Below are positions 1-10,585 of a stretch of 50,580 nt of DNA, in pieces (position 1 is the stretch's first letter; every line of letters begins with the position of its first letter). Origin of the DNA: Candidatus Kryptoniota bacterium (GTDB lineage: Bacteria; Bacteroidota; Ignavibacteria; Kryptoniales; JAKASW01); assembly GCA_024641705.1 (NCBI GenBank), contig JAHECO010000028.1, positions 1 through 50,580 on the forward strand, written 5' to 3'. The notes under the pieces are model-generated. The model saw only the letters and a program-made list of their open reading frames with translations, did not search any database and was not told where the DNA came from. Both the position numbers and the translations under genes were made by a program.

Positions 1-133
1 GTTGTACGTCAATACCTATAACAAACACTCGCACCCTTTTTCATGGACGGCATCCGCTGATTCCATCATCGCAAAAATTAAAAGACTTTGTCAATTTATT
101 TCAGAGACACAACACTAGTTGAAGGTGAATGGT

Positions 134-3100
134 ATGAAAAGTTGGCTATTTGCTCTTCTCTTTATTGCGGCATTTGGTGCCTATCAGGTGGCTGATGCAC
201 AAAAACCGGGAGCGGCGCCGGCTGTAACTCTTAGCATATCTCCACCCTATATCATAGCCCCCGGCAGTCAATACTCTCCGGGTTCTACTCTCAGCTCCCT
301 TACTCCTCAATTCACTTGGAATTCGGTCTACGGTGCGACCGGCTATGGCCTCTATATTCGGGATCTGACAACGAATACGCTCGTATATCCTAACGCAAGC
401 GGTGTGACATACTACCCCTTGCAGGGCACATCTCTTAATATGCCAAGTGGCATTCTTGTCAACGGGCACTCATACCGTTGGGCCATGACCAGCTTCACCG
501 GTTCTTCTGAATCAGGACAGTCTTCATATCTATACTTTCAAACACCTCAGTTAGTTAGCATACCTAGCGCACCAACAGGCCTCTATCCAGGCAGTATTTC
601 AAGCCCGGGACCTGTCATCTCTACCCTTACACCAGTTATGTCCTGGAGTACCGTAAACGGCGCGACGGGTTATGGACTTTACATTTTCGATATCAGCTCC
701 GGAGCCCTTGTCTACAACAATGATGCAGTTGGAAATGTGACTGCTATGACAGTACCGTCCGGTATCCTTGTCGCGGGCCACAGTTATCGGTGGAATATGC
801 GTGCAAGCAATACCGCGGGCTTCAGTGGCTACTCTTCGATCTATTATTTCCAAACCCAGGCTCTTAATCCGACACTTACAATTTCTCCAGGCACTCTAAT
901 GCAGAACCTGGGGACTTTCACTTGCAGCGGGAATAACTATACGCCCTACGGTACAGTCTATAGATTTGTACAGTATCCGGGACAGTCTTCTTACACGCCG
1001 ATTGGCCCCGTCACTGCAAATTCAGCAGGGCAAATTAGTTGGTCGTTCCAGCCTACGTGTACGGATCCCCCTGTCGGGACGGAAACTCTATATGCCGTGG
1101 ACGGGACTTCCGGCAGGCAGAGCAATACCGCCACCGAAACAGTGATCGCTAACCCATCCTGTACCGTTCCTTCAATCTCGAATGTAAGTCCGAATCCGGC
1201 GACAGGCTCGAACAGTTCTCAGACGCTGACGGTATACGGGAGCGGTTTTGAGCAGACAGGTATGAGTGTGATGCTGACGGACGTGACGCACTCGCAGCCG
1301 TATCCGAACCGATCGTACAAGTATTATAGCGCGAGCCAGATAACGTTGGAACCGACGTTTGGTACATATCCGGCGACGTGGTCGGTGCAGGTGACGAACT
1401 CTCAGGGTCAGAGCTCATCGGCATATGATTTTAGCGTAAATGCTCCGATGCCTGTAATTACATCGATCAGTCCGAACAGTGCTGCGGCTGGTGGGGCAGG
1501 CTTTGTGCTGACGGTAAACGGATCGACATTCAACACGTCATCGGTGGTGAGGTGGAACGGAGTTAACCTCACTACGACTGCGCTAACGAGCGGGCAGTTT
1601 ACAACTGGCCTTCAGGCAACCGTACCGTCATCGGATATAACGACGGCAGGGACGGCAGAGGTGACAGTATACACGCCATCACCTGGTGGAGGCACCTCGT
1701 CACCGGTAAGCTTCACGATTACTGGATCGGCAGTGAGTGCACCTCCGGTAGTTACATCGTTTGTGGTATCACCGACTTCGATCACGGTAGGGAGCTCTGT
1801 AACGGCGACGTATGCGGTAACATCTGATGTAGGACTAGCGAGGACGGAGCTATGGCGCACACCTGACAGCAGCGGATACCCGAAGAAGACGGGCTGGGCT
1901 CTTATGACGACGACGAACCTGTCGGGACAAAAGACGTACAGTGGAAGTTTTAGTGATACGCCTCCGAGCTCAGGTATATACTGGTATGGGATGCATGCTG
2001 TGGATACGAAGGGCGGCGTCGGAGACGAGCCTGCTTCTCCCGGTCCAATAAAAGTAACGGTTTCTGGTTCAATTCCATTAGTGAGATTGATCTCTCCGAA
2101 CGGTGGGGAAGACTGGCTTGTCGGTAAGGCTTATGAAATCGAAGGAAACATTGTTGGTTCGTTCGTTACTGGGCAGATACAGTACACAACTGACGGCGGA
2201 GCCACATGGAAAACTGTCTCGGCTCTGACGAATTCGAGTTCCGCGATCGGTTATTCCTGGTTAATCCCGAATACACCATCAACAAATTGCAAAGTGAAGA
2301 TAACGGTAACATACTCGGGCGGAAGTGTATCAGAAACAAGTCCCGCGGATTTTATGATAACTGAGGCGCCGAGCAGCGGTTTCGGGATCGGAGTTAGCAT
2401 AATGGCTGGAGATAGCCGCGTCAGCGCGCGCAGCTATGCAAATGGTGTGTTTTCTGCTCCAGCATTTCTCCAAACCGCAGGTGTGCACGGTGTTGTCCGC
2501 GCTGGGCCCGTGTGGGGGACAGCCGATAACTGGACGGGCAATTGGTGGAAGATACAATGGGATTCCGAACCGCCAGATCGCAATAATGAAGAATTCTGGT
2601 CCGCGCAAGACTATATAAGCGTTGCCCCTCTTGGAGGGATGATCCAGCAACCAAAATTCTCAACGAGTAGCTATACGACAGATAATCCTCTTTGGAGAAA
2701 TGGGTATGCTCCAGCAAGCACTCATCCGAGCAGCCCTAAGCTTGAGAACGCCCTTGGAAATTGCACATGGTATGCAAACGGGCGTATGCTGGAATTGGGC
2801 TTTGACCCAGTGGCCCTCGGTTTCTTAGTGCGCGACGCCAAATACTGGTTCGTGGATGCCGAAGCACATCATATCCCCGTCGATGACATCCCCCTCGTCG
2901 GTTCCATTGCTGTAAAAGACAGCGACAAATCGTTCAGCACAGGGCATGTTGCAGTCGTAGAAAGCCTGAACCCAGATGGTACTATCACTGTATCGGAGTC
3001 GAGCTACTCCACTGACCCTGGCAGCAACTGGAATTTTCTCTGGCGACTTCGGACAGTATCGCCCGCATGGTTTCAGCACTACATCCACGTCCCGAAGTCT

Positions 3101-6100
3101 GTTCTGGTTCTGCCGCCCGCCATAAGTTCACCGGGCTCTACTCAACCGCAGGGTACTGTGGTAAACACTTTAATTCCAAGTTTCACTTGGAATGCGGTTG
3201 CGAGTGCCACAGGGTACGGGTTGTACATCAGGGACTTAACAACGAACAAACTCATCTATCCGAATTCCAATGGAACCACAAGCACGCCGCTTCAGGGAAC
3301 TGCTTACACGCTGCCCACGGGCTATTTGACGAACGGGCATTCGTACCGATGGGCAATGACAAGTTTCTCCGGTTCCGCTGAATCTCCCCAATCCTCCTAT
3401 CGGTATTTCCAGACTGCTGCAGCTGGCGGACCTGACCTATACTTCCAAACCACTCCCAGCCTCGCCTCGAATCAGGTCGTAACTGGAGATAGCATAAGAG
3501 TCAGTTACACGGTCGGCAACCAGGGTGATGAAGCCGCTCTCGGTTCAACGACGAGAGTGCAAATTAGGAATAGTTCGAATTCCCTGGTCTCAGAGGGGTA
3601 TTTCTCCCTTCAGCCTGTCGGTGCCGGCGCAGTATCTCAGAGACAAACGTCCGCTCTTTGGGTTCCACAAAACGTATCTCCCGGGACATATGTTTTGTAC
3701 GTGATGCTTGATTACTCGAATGCTATCGGGGAGACAAGCACCAACGATAACATTTCTACGTTATCGTTTTCCGTACAGGCCCCCAACAATTACATTACGG
3801 TCACCTCGCCGGCGGCTGGCACCAATTGGAGTTTAGGGTCTAAACAACAGGTGACTTGGTCCACCAGTTTGCCGATCGCATCGGTCAATATCCAGTTGTC
3901 AACTGACGATGGGAAAACCTATGGGTATACCATCGGCTCTTCAGTCCCTAATATCGGATCGGCATGGATCACTGTGCCGAACATCCTTTCCGGTACATGC
4001 AAGGTAAAGGTGTCGTCTGCTGCAAACGGTGCGGTTTTCGGAATAAGTTCGGGGAGTTTCAACGTGTCTGCCAGCCAGTACACGAAAGCCTCGTTGATTT
4101 ACGAGACTTATCCTGCGGGGACTGTCATTTCGCCGGGAATCTCGTTTGACAAGTCCTGGACACTTAGTAATACGGGGACGACAACTTGGAGTAGTTCTTT
4201 TCAGCTGCAATACGTAAACGGATCCCTTAGCAAATCTCATCCGAATATTCCCGTCCTAGGAAATGTTGCGCCGGGACAATCCTATTCTTTTTCGGTCCCG
4301 ATGCAGGCACCTGGTGCAACAGGCCTCTTCCAGGAGGAGTGGAAATTAGTGAACGGCTCGGGGGGAACGGTTAAGATTGATTCCTCCTCATATCTTGTAA
4401 CTTCAGTATTTGTTGGATCGGGCTCGGCTGACTCGCTTATTCTCTCTACGTTGACCCCCACTAGTGTTATTGTCAACGCAGGGAGCTTGGCTTCGTTTAA
4501 GTTCCAGGTGAAAGATCGAAATGGTGACCCCGTAGAGGGGGCTTTTGTAACAGGGCAGGATCAGTTGCTCGTTAACTCATTCAAGGCCGGGCCAACCGGC
4601 TCAGATGGAACCGTTACTTACCACACGATATCAATTCCAACCAATGCATCCGGAGGTACAACATATGCGTTAAGCTTTCGTGCCGTGAAGGGTGGCTATG
4701 TTGACAGTCCAATCATGTCGGCGTCTTTGACGGTGAAGGGCTCGCTCCAGGGCGATGTTCCGGAGATCTCGCTCGGTTCCGACACGACCATCTATTTTTC
4801 CGCTCAAAAGAACGGCGCCCTCCCTCCCGCACAACGACTCAATGTATCGAATCGCGGCGGCGGTACGCTCGATTGGCAGATATCGAACGCCAGCCGTTGG
4901 CTCACCGTCGATCCGACATCAGGCACGGGTGACTCAGTAAGTCTAACGATACAGCCCAATACCAGCCTTCTTAGTGTAAGCGGGTCGCCTTATGCGGATA
5001 CTCTGTGGGTGTCCAGCGCAAATGCCTCCAATTCACCTGAGCCGATCGTCGTACGTTATGCCGTACTCGCTAGCGGCAATTCTGATTTCTCGCTGGCGGG
5101 GACGACGGTGAGCGCGTCGTCGATAGTTGAGAACAAGAATGGCACTTTCACCGCTAGAGGGAACGTAACCCTGGGTGGAGTATTATCGTTTTCGGTACCC
5201 GTTACAATTTCACCATCCGATAGTATCGTATCAGGAAGCTGCATCATCTCAATGGCAGATGTCAAGGGTAGGGGAACTCTCCAGCTATTTGCTGGCCAGT
5301 TCACATTCAAGGTCAGCTCCTCTGGCGAAATATCGGACTTCAGTTCCAACAGCGAGTCTGGCTATATCTTCATGCTTGGAGGGATTAGTGTTCTCATTCA
5401 ACACATCACTTTGCTTCCTGCGGGAATCTCTTTGGACGGCAAGCTCCTTTTCGTGCCTCCCATGAGAGGAGTAAATATTGTGCTGACAATATCAAAAACG
5501 TCCGGAGTGTCATTGGTTAGTGCTGATTATCCCGCCTCCGTAGATCTTGGACACGGAATGACAGGCAAGAATCTGAAAATGTCTTACAGCGACCTCCCCA
5601 AGGATCTTCTGAGTCTGAGCGGCACCATTCAGAGCTTTCTTTTTACTTCGGGTGTGAATTTCAGCATTGCCAATGCTGGTTTGAATAGCGCCGCTTGGGA
5701 TATCAACGTTGGCCACGAACTTCCCTTCGGCGTAAACGGGGAGAAGCCTTTCTTCTCGATCTTGAATATTGGCGGCGGTATCTATGGTATCTCTGAACCT
5801 CCATTTAGGGTAAGCATAACCGGAGGTCTGGATTTTCCTGAAATCTCGCCGGACTTGCTATCCGCATCGGTCTCGCTTTCATACACTTTTCCCAACATCT
5901 TCCAGGGAACAGCCGATGTCGAAATGTTCCACACCTTCAGGATGGCTAATGCAACTCTCACGAAGGAATGGCCATCCAACACTTCATTGACCGGGATGGT
6001 AAACCTCGGAGACATTCTTGAAGGGAATATTCATCTGAATTATCAGCAGAATCCACAAGTCTCCCTGTCAGGCCAGCTATCCGGCACTCTTCAGATCCCG

Positions 6101-8194
6101 GCAGGGGTGTTGCCAGGCGGCGATATTATTGCCATGCTTAGTCACCATCCATTTCCTTGGGTGATATCCTCAGTCACGGCGAGCATAGATGGGGACACTG
6201 CCATAGTCGGTGCTTCATTCGGACCTTTTTCCGGAGTTGTCTCCGTAGATTTTTCCCCTGTGCCTGACGGAGGAGCCCCGGTATTCAACCTCGTGAATCT
6301 ACTCGATCTCAATCCTTTTCTCTTTGGCAACCAACAAAGAGTCGTTGGTATCGCTAGTGCATCAGATCAGTTCCGGTATCCCGGGCTGAGACTATCAGAG
6401 GCAAATGGTGGCAAAGGTCTCGCAGGTACGTCACCGAAGATTCTGACGCAGACTATACCCTTGAACGGAGAGTACAGCCAGGTAATTCTTAAGCTAATGG
6501 GAAACTACAGCGTCCCTGCCTCCACACTCCTTGCACCGGACGGTCAGACTTTCGCACCAGGAGATTTCTTGAAGGACGGTCAAGCTGGGGTTACCTACGC
6601 TCAGTCCGATACTTCATATGAAGCGCTTTGGTTGATCAAAAACCCTGTGGAGGGGGATTGGAGAATTGAGATATCGGACACCACAAGTCCGACGTTGAGT
6701 GTGTATGCTTCGTCCCTCCCTTTGGCTGTGAGTATAGTACAGCCAGCCGCGGACCAGTCATCCGGGCAAATCCAATGGGTGGACTCCGGATCTCCTGATT
6801 CCGCAACTGTCGACCTTTACTATTCCCCATATGATTACGGGTTGACCGGAAACCTCATTGTAGGCGGAATTCGTCCGGTAAATGGCCTCAACAGTTACAC
6901 TTGGAACTACTCAAACGTAACTCCAGGCGCCTACTACATCTATGCCGTTATTCAGGACGGCCATAACGCACCAAAGTACTGCTATAGCTCCGGTCGTATC
7001 CTTGTTCCTTCAGAGCTCAAATCCCCGTCCGACCTGAAAGTGACATTTGAAGACTCGCTTGCAATCCTGAAATGGAGCGCTCCGGCCGGTGTTCAGATTA
7101 TTGGCTATAATATTCGGTACGCAGATGTTAATGATCCTTCGTTTGAAAAGTATGTCTCGGTCGGCAACACTGACAGCGTAAGACTTCGCGGAATTTCTCT
7201 TGGTCGAACGTACAGGTTCTCGGTCGCGGCGATCGATACCAACGGAAGAGTGAGTGCCAGCGTCGTCAGCAATCCTGTAAACTGCATATCACGAGTCCTG
7301 AACAATCCCCCCTCTTTCATGTTCGACTCAAGGTTGCCTATCAAAACACAAGTGTGGAAACAGCTTTCGATAGTTGTACCTGCATATGACGCTGACGCGA
7401 ACCCACTAATGTATAGTCTGAGTTCTGCTCCATCAGGGATGACCATCGATGCGAGCTCGGGCCAAATCAACTGGACGCCGGGTGACGGGCAGCTCGGTGT
7501 CTCCTCTGCAGAAGTCACAGTCTCGGATGGGAAAGGCGGGATTGACTCCGCGAATATACAGTTCGATGTCATTCGTCAGACTGATCCGGCGGTAAGCCTG
7601 ACCCGAACATACTACTCGGCCGAAAACCCCCTGTGTATAGTGACCGTTAACGATAACGAGCTCGTCGCAAACAGCATTCAACGTCAACAGCTTGTGGTAG
7701 GTCTCAGCGCGGGAGGCCATTCGAGTAGCGTTGTATGTACGGACATTGCCGCAAACAGCGGGACGTTCACGGGAGTCATCGATTTGTCCAAGCTTTCCTT
7801 TGCTGCTGGAGACACTATCACGGCTATCTTCAATTCGCCCGATGGACAGATCGCATCGGCAATCGCGTATTGGAAGACAGCGACTTCGGTTGTAGAAAGT
7901 GTGCCTACCATCCCCGATAAATTTGAACTACTCCAGAATTATCCTAATCCGTTCAATCCAACCACAACAATCAGCTACTCCATACCAAGACCTGAAAAGG
8001 TAACCCTGGAGATTTTCGACATCCTTGGCCAGAGAGTGGCGGTTCTGAAAAACGAAAATCAGTCCCCAGGCTTCTACTCAGTGAAATGGAATGGGATGAA
8101 CCAGAATGGTGAGTTTGTAGCCACAGGGGTCTATTTCTATCGGCTTGTGGCTGGCAGCTTCGTGAGCGTGAAGAAGATGCTTCTATTGAAATGA
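134..8194 (+). CDS. Giant secreted multidomain protein with CHAP domain and T9SS sorting signal
   Basis: About 2686 aa and exported: signal peptide MKSWLFALLFIAAFGAYQVADAQ. The ATG at 134 is preferred over in-frame TTG 119 because AAGGTG lies about 6 nt before it. Order of domains by eye: two copies of a roughly 100-aa beta domain sharing a GYGLYI core (about 35-242); two IPT/TIG-like domains (about 345-530); an Ig-like segment; a CHAP domain (about 850-990) with candidate nucleophile Cys877 in NCTWYANG and His938 in TGHVAVVES; a third copy of the beta domain (about 995-1096); CARDB-like (about 1100-1215); NBR1-type Ig-like (about 1315-1425); BACON-like (about 1541-1645); about 400 aa of unrecognised beta-rich sequence; Fn3 (about 2294-2385); cadherin-like (about 2391-2480); and a C-terminal T9SS type A domain containing LLQNYPNPFNP. 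CHAP domains usually cleave peptidoglycan amide or peptide bonds; here the domain sits inside adhesin-like modules, so a surface hydrolase or adhesin is inferred. The substrate is unknown. Confidence 0.9.
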   Translation: MKSWLFALLFIAAFGAYQVADAQKPGAAPAVTLSISPPYIIAPGSQYSPGSTLSSLTPQFTWNSVYGATGYGLYIRDLTTNTLVYPNASGVTYYPLQGTSLNMPSGILVNGHSYRWAMTSFTGSSESGQSSYLYFQTPQLVSIPSAPTGLYPGSISSPGPVISTLTPVMSWSTVNGATGYGLYIFDISSGALVYNNDAVGNVTAMTVPSGILVAGHSYRWNMRASNTAGFSGYSSIYYFQTQALNPTLTISPGTLMQNLGTFTCSGNNYTPYGTVYRFVQYPGQSSYTPIGPVTANSAGQISWSFQPTCTDPPVGTETLYAVDGTSGRQSNTATETVIANPSCTVPSISNVSPNPATGSNSSQTLTVYGSGFEQTGMSVMLTDVTHSQPYPNRSYKYYSASQITLEPTFGTYPATWSVQVTNSQGQSSSAYDFSVNAPMPVITSISPNSAAAGGAGFVLTVNGSTFNTSSVVRWNGVNLTTTALTSGQFTTGLQATVPSSDITTAGTAEVTVYTPSPGGGTSSPVSFTITGSAVSAPPVVTSFVVSPTSITVGSSVTATYAVTSDVGLARTELWRTPDSSGYPKKTGWALMTTTNLSGQKTYSGSFSDTPPSSGIYWYGMHAVDTKGGVGDEPASPGPIKVTVSGSIPLVRLISPNGGEDWLVGKAYEIEGNIVGSFVTGQIQYTTDGGATWKTVSALTNSSSAIGYSWLIPNTPSTNCKVKITVTYSGGSVSETSPADFMITEAPSSGFGIGVSIMAGDSRVSARSYANGVFSAPAFLQTAGVHGVVRAGPVWGTADNWTGNWWKIQWDSEPPDRNNEEFWSAQDYISVAPLGGMIQQPKFSTSSYTTDNPLWRNGYAPASTHPSSPKLENALGNCTWYANGRMLELGFDPVALGFLVRDAKYWFVDAEAHHIPVDDIPLVGSIAVKDSDKSFSTGHVAVVESLNPDGTITVSESSYSTDPGSNWNFLWRLRTVSPAWFQHYIHVPKSVLVLPPAISSPGSTQPQGTVVNTLIPSFTWNAVASATGYGLYIRDLTTNKLIYPNSNGTTSTPLQGTAYTLPTGYLTNGHSYRWAMTSFSGSAESPQSSYRYFQTAAAGGPDLYFQTTPSLASNQVVTGDSIRVSYTVGNQGDEAALGSTTRVQIRNSSNSLVSEGYFSLQPVGAGAVSQRQTSALWVPQNVSPGTYVLYVMLDYSNAIGETSTNDNISTLSFSVQAPNNYITVTSPAAGTNWSLGSKQQVTWSTSLPIASVNIQLSTDDGKTYGYTIGSSVPNIGSAWITVPNILSGTCKVKVSSAANGAVFGISSGSFNVSASQYTKASLIYETYPAGTVISPGISFDKSWTLSNTGTTTWSSSFQLQYVNGSLSKSHPNIPVLGNVAPGQSYSFSVPMQAPGATGLFQEEWKLVNGSGGTVKIDSSSYLVTSVFVGSGSADSLILSTLTPTSVIVNAGSLASFKFQVKDRNGDPVEGAFVTGQDQLLVNSFKAGPTGSDGTVTYHTISIPTNASGGTTYALSFRAVKGGYVDSPIMSASLTVKGSLQGDVPEISLGSDTTIYFSAQKNGALPPAQRLNVSNRGGGTLDWQISNASRWLTVDPTSGTGDSVSLTIQPNTSLLSVSGSPYADTLWVSSANASNSPEPIVVRYAVLASGNSDFSLAGTTVSASSIVENKNGTFTARGNVTLGGVLSFSVPVTISPSDSIVSGSCIISMADVKGRGTLQLFAGQFTFKVSSSGEISDFSSNSESGYIFMLGGISVLIQHITLLPAGISLDGKLLFVPPMRGVNIVLTISKTSGVSLVSADYPASVDLGHGMTGKNLKMSYSDLPKDLLSLSGTIQSFLFTSGVNFSIANAGLNSAAWDINVGHELPFGVNGEKPFFSILNIGGGIYGISEPPFRVSITGGLDFPEISPDLLSASVSLSYTFPNIFQGTADVEMFHTFRMANATLTKEWPSNTSLTGMVNLGDILEGNIHLNYQQNPQVSLSGQLSGTLQIPAGVLPGGDIIAMLSHHPFPWVISSVTASIDGDTAIVGASFGPFSGVVSVDFSPVPDGGAPVFNLVNLLDLNPFLFGNQQRVVGIASASDQFRYPGLRLSEANGGKGLAGTSPKILTQTIPLNGEYSQVILKLMGNYSVPASTLLAPDGQTFAPGDFLKDGQAGVTYAQSDTSYEALWLIKNPVEGDWRIEISDTTSPTLSVYASSLPLAVSIVQPAADQSSGQIQWVDSGSPDSATVDLYYSPYDYGLTGNLIVGGIRPVNGLNSYTWNYSNVTPGAYYIYAVIQDGHNAPKYCYSSGRILVPSELKSPSDLKVTFEDSLAILKWSAPAGVQIIGYNIRYADVNDPSFEKYVSVGNTDSVRLRGISLGRTYRFSVAAIDTNGRVSASVVSNPVNCISRVLNNPPSFMFDSRLPIKTQVWKQLSIVVPAYDADANPLMYSLSSAPSGMTIDASSGQINWTPGDGQLGVSSAEVTVSDGKGGIDSANIQFDVIRQTDPAVSLTRTYYSAENPLCIVTVNDNELVANSIQRQQLVVGLSAGGHSSSVVCTDIAANSGTFTGVIDLSKLSFAAGDTITAIFNSPDGQIASAIAYWKTATSVVESVPTIPDKFELLQNYPNPFNPTTTISYSIPRPEKVTLEIFDILGQRVAVLKNENQSPGFYSVKWNGMNQNGEFVATGVYFYRLVAGSFVSVKKMLLLK

Positions 8195-9057
8195 GTGCCG
8201 AGATGAACTGTCCCTTAACTATCTGGATCAGGAGGCAAGAGGAGTGACCGATAGAATGCCTCAAGCCTGGTAGACCTATGTAGCTAACAAACGAGGACCT
8301 GGTATTAGGCCTGAAGCGCATTCTTGCTCACGACGCCACGGTGGATTCTGAGAGAACGAAACGCATGATTCTTTTTTCAGCCAGACTCAAGACTGTGCCC
8401 GTCTTGCCATAAGACCATAAGCTGAGTCTTGCGCTAGGTCAGACTCCTAAACATCCAAGTCCATCCGATTCATCCTGAAACTTGCCATTTTCCCATTCGT
8501 TAAGATTCCTTCTCATGGGCAGAAGTCTTCATGCCAATTTGTGTCAAGCTGTTCGCAGAGTATCACTTTGTTCCATGCCCAAATATGCCACATGTCTAAC
8601 ACACTTTAGTACCAAAACCTACTACTCAGTACCAACAAATCTCCCAATTCGATACAAAATAGCTGATTGCACTAAGTAATTGACCTATCCTCACGCCTTG
8701 GGCGCAGGAGGTCATGGCGTTTCCACAGGAGATTTTAAGGCGGGTGTCAAGTCACGGTATCACTGCACTGCTCGACGATCTCCCTAGGAAATTCGTCTCG
8801 CCTTGAAACCTGTTGTCACCGTCGAGTATATTGGCGGTGATGCATAAGGGAATGACTCGAGAACTCTCTTCGCTTTGTTGTTTGCGGATCCAAGAACGAT
8901 TGCGCCCACGCCCTGTAAACTCACCTGTGGAGGGAAGCCGAAACAGCGTGAGTTTCCGTTCCGATTATATGCCGATACCGAGAGACAAATGTGGACCAAT
9001 GGATACTACTCGGTACCTGATCACTCTGTCAAATCGAAATGAAATGATGGATTATTG
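8195..9057. other. Gene-free stretch of about 860 nt
   Basis: I find no convincing gene on either strand. The open frames here (for example 8482-8679 on +) lack a ribosome binding site and protein-like composition. Base composition is more AT-rich and irregular than the flanking genes. The only structure I can point to is a perfect 8-bp inverted repeat, AAACTCAC at 8917-8924 and GTGAGTTT at 8948-8955, with a 23-nt loop. No terminator with a T-run follows the giant gene. The stretch could be decayed coding sequence, but I cannot name a parent gene. Confidence 0.5.
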
Positions 9058-9130
9058 TGCATCACCGGGGACTCGAACCCCGAACCCACTGATTAAGAGT
9101 CAGTTGCTCTACCAATTGAGCTAGTGATGC
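9058..9130 (-). tRNA. tRNA-Lys (anticodon CTT)
   Basis: Read on the minus strand this folds as a full cloverleaf: acceptor arms GCATCAC/GTGATGC, D-stem GCTC/GAGC, anticodon stem ACTGA/TCAGT around loop CTCTTAA, five-base variable loop, T-stem CGGGG/CCCCG with loop TTCGAGT, and discriminator A. The anticodon CTT reads AAG lysine codons. The 3' CCA is not encoded and must be added after transcription. The gene stands alone, divergent from the PLP-enzyme gene to its right. Confidence 0.96.
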
Positions 9131-9232
9131 AGGGATTACAATATAAATTTCGGACGCCGGAAAATCAATCCTAAATAGATACCGCGGGCTTTCCCAAAAG
9201 GAGGCTCCGGAAGACGAAGAAAGGAAACCCAA

Positions 9233-10585
9233 ATGAAAAAGACTAAGGCAAAACCGAAAGTCAACACGAAACCCGTGAAAATCAAAGACTCGATTCCGGA
9301 AGATTACAGTACCGAAACGCATCTTATCTACGGAAAGGGATACACCGAGAAGTGGGACTATTCGCATCATCTGGTCCCACCTATGACAGCCAGCGCAACG
9401 TTCAGACTCGAGTCTGCACAGCGCGGAGCACAGGGATTCATAGAGTTCGCGCACACCATCGAAGGGAAAGAAGTTTCCAAACAGACGCCGATCTACATCT
9501 ACGACAGGCTCGGCGAGCCGAACAAGGATCTGCTGGAAGACAACCTGGCGCTGGCCGAATCTGGAGACGCCTGCGTCACCTTCAGCAGCGGGATGGGTGC
9601 GGTGTCGGCGGCACTGGGGATACTCTCTGCCCCGGGCGACCAGGTCATCGCGCACAAGACCATGTACGGCTGCACGTATGAGTTACTCACGCTCTGGTAT
9701 CCACGTTATCAGATCGACGTTAAATTTCTGGACCTTACCAATCCGGCGAACCTGAAGAAGGCTATCACAGACAGGACTCGCGTCGTCTACTTCGAGACGC
9801 CCGTGAATCCTACTCTGGACCTGATAGACATCGGTGCCATCTCCGAGATTGTCAAAGCGGCAAACGTCAATCGGAGAAAACGGAATAGGATCAACATAGT
9901 GGTAGACAACACCTTTGCGACTCCGTTCTGCCAGCGTCCCATAGAGATCGGTGCCGACTTCGTCGTGCATTCGCTGACAAAGAACATAGGCGGTTTCGGG
10001 ACGGATGTCGGTGGTGCCGTCGTAGGACCGCTCTGGAGCAAAGACAAACTCCTGCTTTATCGTAAGGACTTCGGCGCGGTGCTCGGCACGAAGAACGCGT
10101 GGGATGCACTCGTATACGGTCTGCCGACACTGGCGACGCGCGTGCGTCAGCAACAGAAGACTGCTTCAGAGGTCGCAAGGTACCTTGCCGGTCACCCGAA
10201 GATCGACATGGTGAACTATCCGGGGCTCGACGAATGGCCTCAACACACCCTCGCGAGGAAACAAATGCGCGACTTCGACGGGAACTTTGCGCCCGGTTCT
10301 ATGATTTATTTTGTAGTAAAGGGAAAGTCTCCTGAAGAGAGCAGATGCAACGCCGAGAAACTGACGAACTTCCTGGCGAAAGAAGCTTATACGATAACGC
10401 TCGCGGTGAGCCTGGGTAACATAAGGACGCTTGTCGAACATCCAGGAAGCATGACGCATGCAGCCATACCGGCATCGGAGCAGGTTAAAAAGGGAATAGA
10501 CCCGGGCGGCATGAGGCTCTCCATAGGTCTCGAGAAGGTGGATGACATCATAAGAGATTTGCAGAAAGCACTGAACAAGATTTGA
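9233..10585 (+). CDS. Cys/Met metabolism PLP-dependent enzyme (gamma-lyase / gamma-synthase family)
   Basis: A 450-aa fold-type I PLP enzyme of the Cys/Met metabolism family, which includes cystathionine gamma-synthase, methionine gamma-lyase and O-acetylhomoserine sulfhydrylase. Visible family marks are the cofactor-binding loop SSGMGAV, the Tyr segment [12 protein letters not shown], the aspartate in VVDNTFATP, the Schiff-base lysine at about residue 250 in [10 protein letters not shown], and the C-terminal substrate loop [18 protein letters not shown] with the arginine of [10 protein letters not shown]. The length is slightly above the usual 390-430 aa because of a basic Lys-rich N-terminal tail of about 25 residues. 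The start has AAAGGA about 7 nt upstream. It is cytosolic and acts on sulfur amino acids; which family reaction it carries out cannot be settled by eye. Its stop overlaps the start of the next gene by 4 nt, so the two are probably cotranscribed. Confidence 0.9.
   Translation: MKKTKAKPKVNTKPVKIKDSIPEDYSTETHLIYGKGYTEKWDYSHHLVPPMTASATFRLESAQRGAQGFIEFAHTIEGKEVSKQTPIYIYDRLGEPNKDLLEDNLALAESGDACVTFSSGMGAVSAALGILSAPGDQVIAHKTMYGCTYELLTLWYPRYQIDVKFLDLTNPANLKKAITDRTRVVYFETPVNPTLDLIDIGAISEIVKAANVNRRKRNRINIVVDNTFATPFCQRPIEIGADFVVHSLTKNIGGFGTDVGGAVVGPLWSKDKLLLYRKDFGAVLGTKNAWDALVYGLPTLATRVRQQQKTASEVARYLAGHPKIDMVNYPGLDEWPQHTLARKQMRDFDGNFAPGSMIYFVVKGKSPEESRCNAEKLTNFLAKEAYTITLAVSLGNIRTLVEHPGSMTHAAIPASEQVKKGIDPGGMRLSIGLEKVDDIIRDLQKALNKI

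Noticed and set aside
8482-8679. 65-codon open frame on the + strand
   Set aside because: No ribosome binding site, no family resemblance and unusual composition.
9131-9232. SAM-type riboswitch before the Cys/Met enzyme gene
   Set aside because: Only about 100 nt are available, and no S-box-like paired stems are visible.
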